Shown one piece after another: positions 6,413 through 7,493 of a stretch of DNA of 7,493 nucleotides. The notes below the pieces were generated by a model that was given only the letters and a program-made list of their open reading frames with translations, searched no databases and had not been told where the DNA came from. Position 1 is the first letter of the stretch. The number at the start of each line of letters is the position of its first letter. The position numbers were made by a program, and so were the translations under genes. Origin of the DNA: Anaerolineales bacterium UBA3940 (GTDB taxonomy: Bacteria; Chloroflexota; Anaerolineae; Aggregatilineales; UBA3940); assembly GCA_002385675.1 (NCBI GenBank), contig DGDY01000034.1:1-7493 (forward strand), in the 5' to 3' direction.

Positions 6413-6446
6413 TAGAATAAGAGCATAGGTTTCATCTCAAGCCTAT
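6413..6446 (+). promoter_or_regulatory. Candidate -10 box and leader hairpin for the lipoprotein unit
   Basis: TAGAAT (6413-6418) is a plausible -10, with only TTTCAT (6390-6395) at -35 spacing. Immediately after it, ATAGGTTT (6425-6432) pairs with AAGCCTAT (6439-6446) over 8 bp including one G-U, loop CATCTC. The hairpin would sit at the 5' end of the mRNA, about 25 nt before the start codon, where it could stabilise the transcript. Confidence 0.35.
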
Positions 6447-6471
6447 CATTATGCTGAGAGGAAAGAATGCT

Positions 6472-7044
6472 ATGGCAACGGTGACGGCACGACGATCCCG
6501 CATCCCCTGGCTGGTAGTGACACTGCTGGCCGCCAGCGCCCTGCTCTCGTCCTGCAACCTGGGCCAGCAAGCGCCCCCTGAACCGCTGTTCACCCCGCCG
6601 GCGGATGGCGACCTGTTCCCACAGGACATCCCCCAGCAGCCGGCGGAGACACAGCCGCCGCTGGTCGAGGTGCCGGCCACCAATACACCGCCCGGCCCAG
6701 AGGCGCAGGCCCAACTCCAGCCAGCGGAGCAGCTCGGCCCGATCACGGTCCAGACAGCAGCCGACCAGCGCGTTGAGCAGCCGGTGACGGTGCGCGTCAC
6801 AGCGGGCACGCTGGTTTCCAACCTGAGCTGCACCGCCGTTCACCAGGAAACGAACCGCAGCTTCCCGCTGGGCACGCCAACCCAGACCGCCATCGACGCG
6901 AACACGACCTCCAACGTGTACACGTTCACCCCGACGCTGGCTGGTACCTACTCGATTAGCTGCACCGGCGTCGCCACGACCGCTGAGGGACAGCGTGCCG
7001 TCAGCGCGGTCAGCAGCGTGTTCACGGCAGAGGCTAAGGGTTAG
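6472..7044 (+). CDS. Small lipoprotein with Pro-rich spacer and Ig-like domain
   Basis: 190 residues from ATG 6472, chosen because GAGAGGAAAG (6456-6465) is a good RBS for it; the in-frame ATG at 6451 lies upstream of that RBS. The N-terminus has basic residues (RRSR, 7-10), a hydrophobic core (11-25) and the lipobox L-S-S-C with Cys28, so a lipid-anchored surface protein is predicted. Residues 29-90 are rich in Pro, Gln and Glu (low-complexity spacer). Residues about 91-187 alternate beta-strand-like segments and look like a single Ig-like or bacterial adhesin-type beta-sandwich; Cys120 and Cys164 sit in matching SCT contexts and could form a disulfide. No catalytic motif is seen, and I do not recognise a named family. 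It shares the lipobox-plus-linker plan of the large lipoprotein but no obvious homology. A small gene follows 7 nt later. Confidence 0.8.
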   Translation: MATVTARRSRIPWLVVTLLAASALLSSCNLGQQAPPEPLFTPPADGDLFPQDIPQQPAETQPPLVEVPATNTPPGPEAQAQLQPAEQLGPITVQTAADQRVEQPVTVRVTAGTLVSNLSCTAVHQETNRSFPLGTPTQTAIDANTTSNVYTFTPTLAGTYSISCTGVATTAEGQRAVSAVSSVFTAEAKG

Positions 7045-7051
7045 AAGATTG

Positions 7052-7342
7052 ATGGCAGAGGACAGGCGGGCTCGGCTCGTCGGCCTGCTGGAGGGCGCCG
7101 CCGAGGCGCACCACGCGTACGAGGTAGAGCTTGGCGAGGCGGACCCGCGCTGGCCGGAGTGGTACGCCGGGTGGCTGCTGGAGAATGGCCTGTCGGGCCT
7201 GGTCAAGCCGCTGCCTGACGCGCTCTCGCTAACCAGCACCCTCGTCGCCGCCGATCATGCCTACAAGCAGCAGGCTCGGGACGAACCCTGGCCCGAATTT
7301 TACGCCGATTTCATTCTCGGCAAATACCGGGAATACGAGTAA
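7052..7342 (+). CDS. Small protein with two copies of a HAY...WPE[WF]YA motif
   Basis: 96 residues from ATG 7052; the frame stays open upstream to 6995, but that would overlap the lipoprotein gene, and the ATG 7 nt after its stop suggests translational coupling. The RBS is weak (AAGG, 7036-7039, or AGAAG, 7044-7048). The protein is an internal duplication: residues 16-46 contain HHAYE then RWPEWYAGWLL, and 64-92 contain DHAYK then PWPEFYADFIL. The His-Ala-Tyr and Trp-Pro-Glu-aromatic-Tyr-Ala cores are kept, with a two-residue length difference between them. It is acidic, with no signal peptide or membrane segment. I recall similar single motifs in small uncharacterised proteins of actinobacteria and Chloroflexota, but no function; none is assigned here. 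Confidence 0.78.
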   Translation: MAEDRRARLVGLLEGAAEAHHAYEVELGEADPRWPEWYAGWLLENGLSGLVKPLPDALSLTSTLVAADHAYKQQARDEPWPEFYADFILGKYREYE

Positions 7343-7367
7343 AACATACGGCGCCGCGTAAGTTCGT

Positions 7368-7392
7368 GGAGGTTTCACATTGCGAAACCTCC
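7368..7392. terminator. Perfect 9-bp hairpin downstream of the small gene
   Basis: GGAGGTTTC (7368-7376) is a perfect reverse complement of GAAACCTCC (7384-7392), with a 7-nt loop ACATTGC. It begins 25 nt after the stop codon, fitting a terminator for the lipoprotein/small-protein unit. No T-run follows (CAGGCAAAACG), so it could instead be a dispersed palindromic repeat. Confidence 0.5.
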
Positions 7393-7493
7393 CAGGCAAA
7401 ACGCTAGAAGCGGCGTATTCCTCTAAACCCAGCTTCGCTCGATGAAGAACACGGTAGGGGCAGGTCTAATGATGCTCCGCATCGACCGCATCA
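7393..7493. other. Right-end sequence with no supported gene
   Basis: About 100 nt with no convincing feature. The closest thing to a gene is an ATG at 7469 with eight open codons running off the window edge; the purine-rich GGTAGGGG at 7453-7460 could be an RBS, but there is too little to call. Confidence 0.5.

Noticed and set aside
6995..7051. Upstream extension of the 96-residue protein starting at 6995
   Set aside because: It would overlap the end of the lipoprotein gene by 50 nt and adds an Arg-rich segment that looks like out-of-frame lipoprotein sequence.
7469..7493. Possible start of a new gene (ATG-ATG with eight open codons, MMLRIDRI) at the window edge
   Set aside because: Too short to test coding character; the RBS-like GGTAGGGG is 8 nt away but not compelling.

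Overview
This is a GC-rich bacterial window with one gene on the minus strand at the left and a run of plus-strand genes filling the rest. The likely source is a member of the Chloroflexota, probably Anaerolineae-like. This is an inference from the Pro/Thr-rich linker with PYIIYVTATP-type units, two Pro-rich lipoproteins, tandem DegV genes, and the CCCCTCTCCC-type hairpins and GCCGCGAC hairpin repeats between genes. No marker gene fixes the taxonomy.

Layout. Positions 1-105 hold two hairpins with shared arm sequence, just downstream of the minus-strand gene. Positions 106-2418 (minus) encode a 770-residue secreted lipoprotein: lipobox, long Pro/Thr linker with a 23-residue repeat, a clan GH-A-like glycoside hydrolase barrel and a C-terminal FnIII-like domain. 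The divergent gap 2419-2782 holds probable promoters for both flanking genes and two copies of a 27-nt hairpin repeat. Positions 2783-3712 encode an unusually long nicotinamidase/isochorismatase-family hydrolase with all catalytic and metal-site residues in place, followed by a strong terminator-like hairpin. Two DegV-family (FakB-like) fatty-acid-binding proteins follow as a tandem pair (3850-4722 and 4759-5628). Positions 5629-5873 hold a nested inverted repeat, short CCTCCCC-type repeats and a good sigma-70-like promoter, followed by a YbaK/ProX-type aminoacyl-tRNA deacylase (5874-6353). A small lipoprotein with an Ig-like domain (6472-7044) and, 7 nt later, a 96-residue protein built from two copies of a H-A-Y...W-P-E-[WF]-Y-A motif (7052-7342) form a probable two-gene unit. 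The window ends in a non-coding stretch with a perfect 9-bp hairpin.

How the genes work together. I see no single pathway. The content is mostly housekeeping and cell-surface genes: fatty-acid scavenging (DegV pair), nicotinamide or related amide hydrolysis, tRNA proofreading, and two surface lipoproteins. I found no convincing new defence, mobile or biosynthetic system. The items most worth a second look are the twin-motif small protein beside the lipoprotein, the retained DegV duplication, the enlarged nicotinamidase-like protein and the several families of intergenic hairpin repeats.
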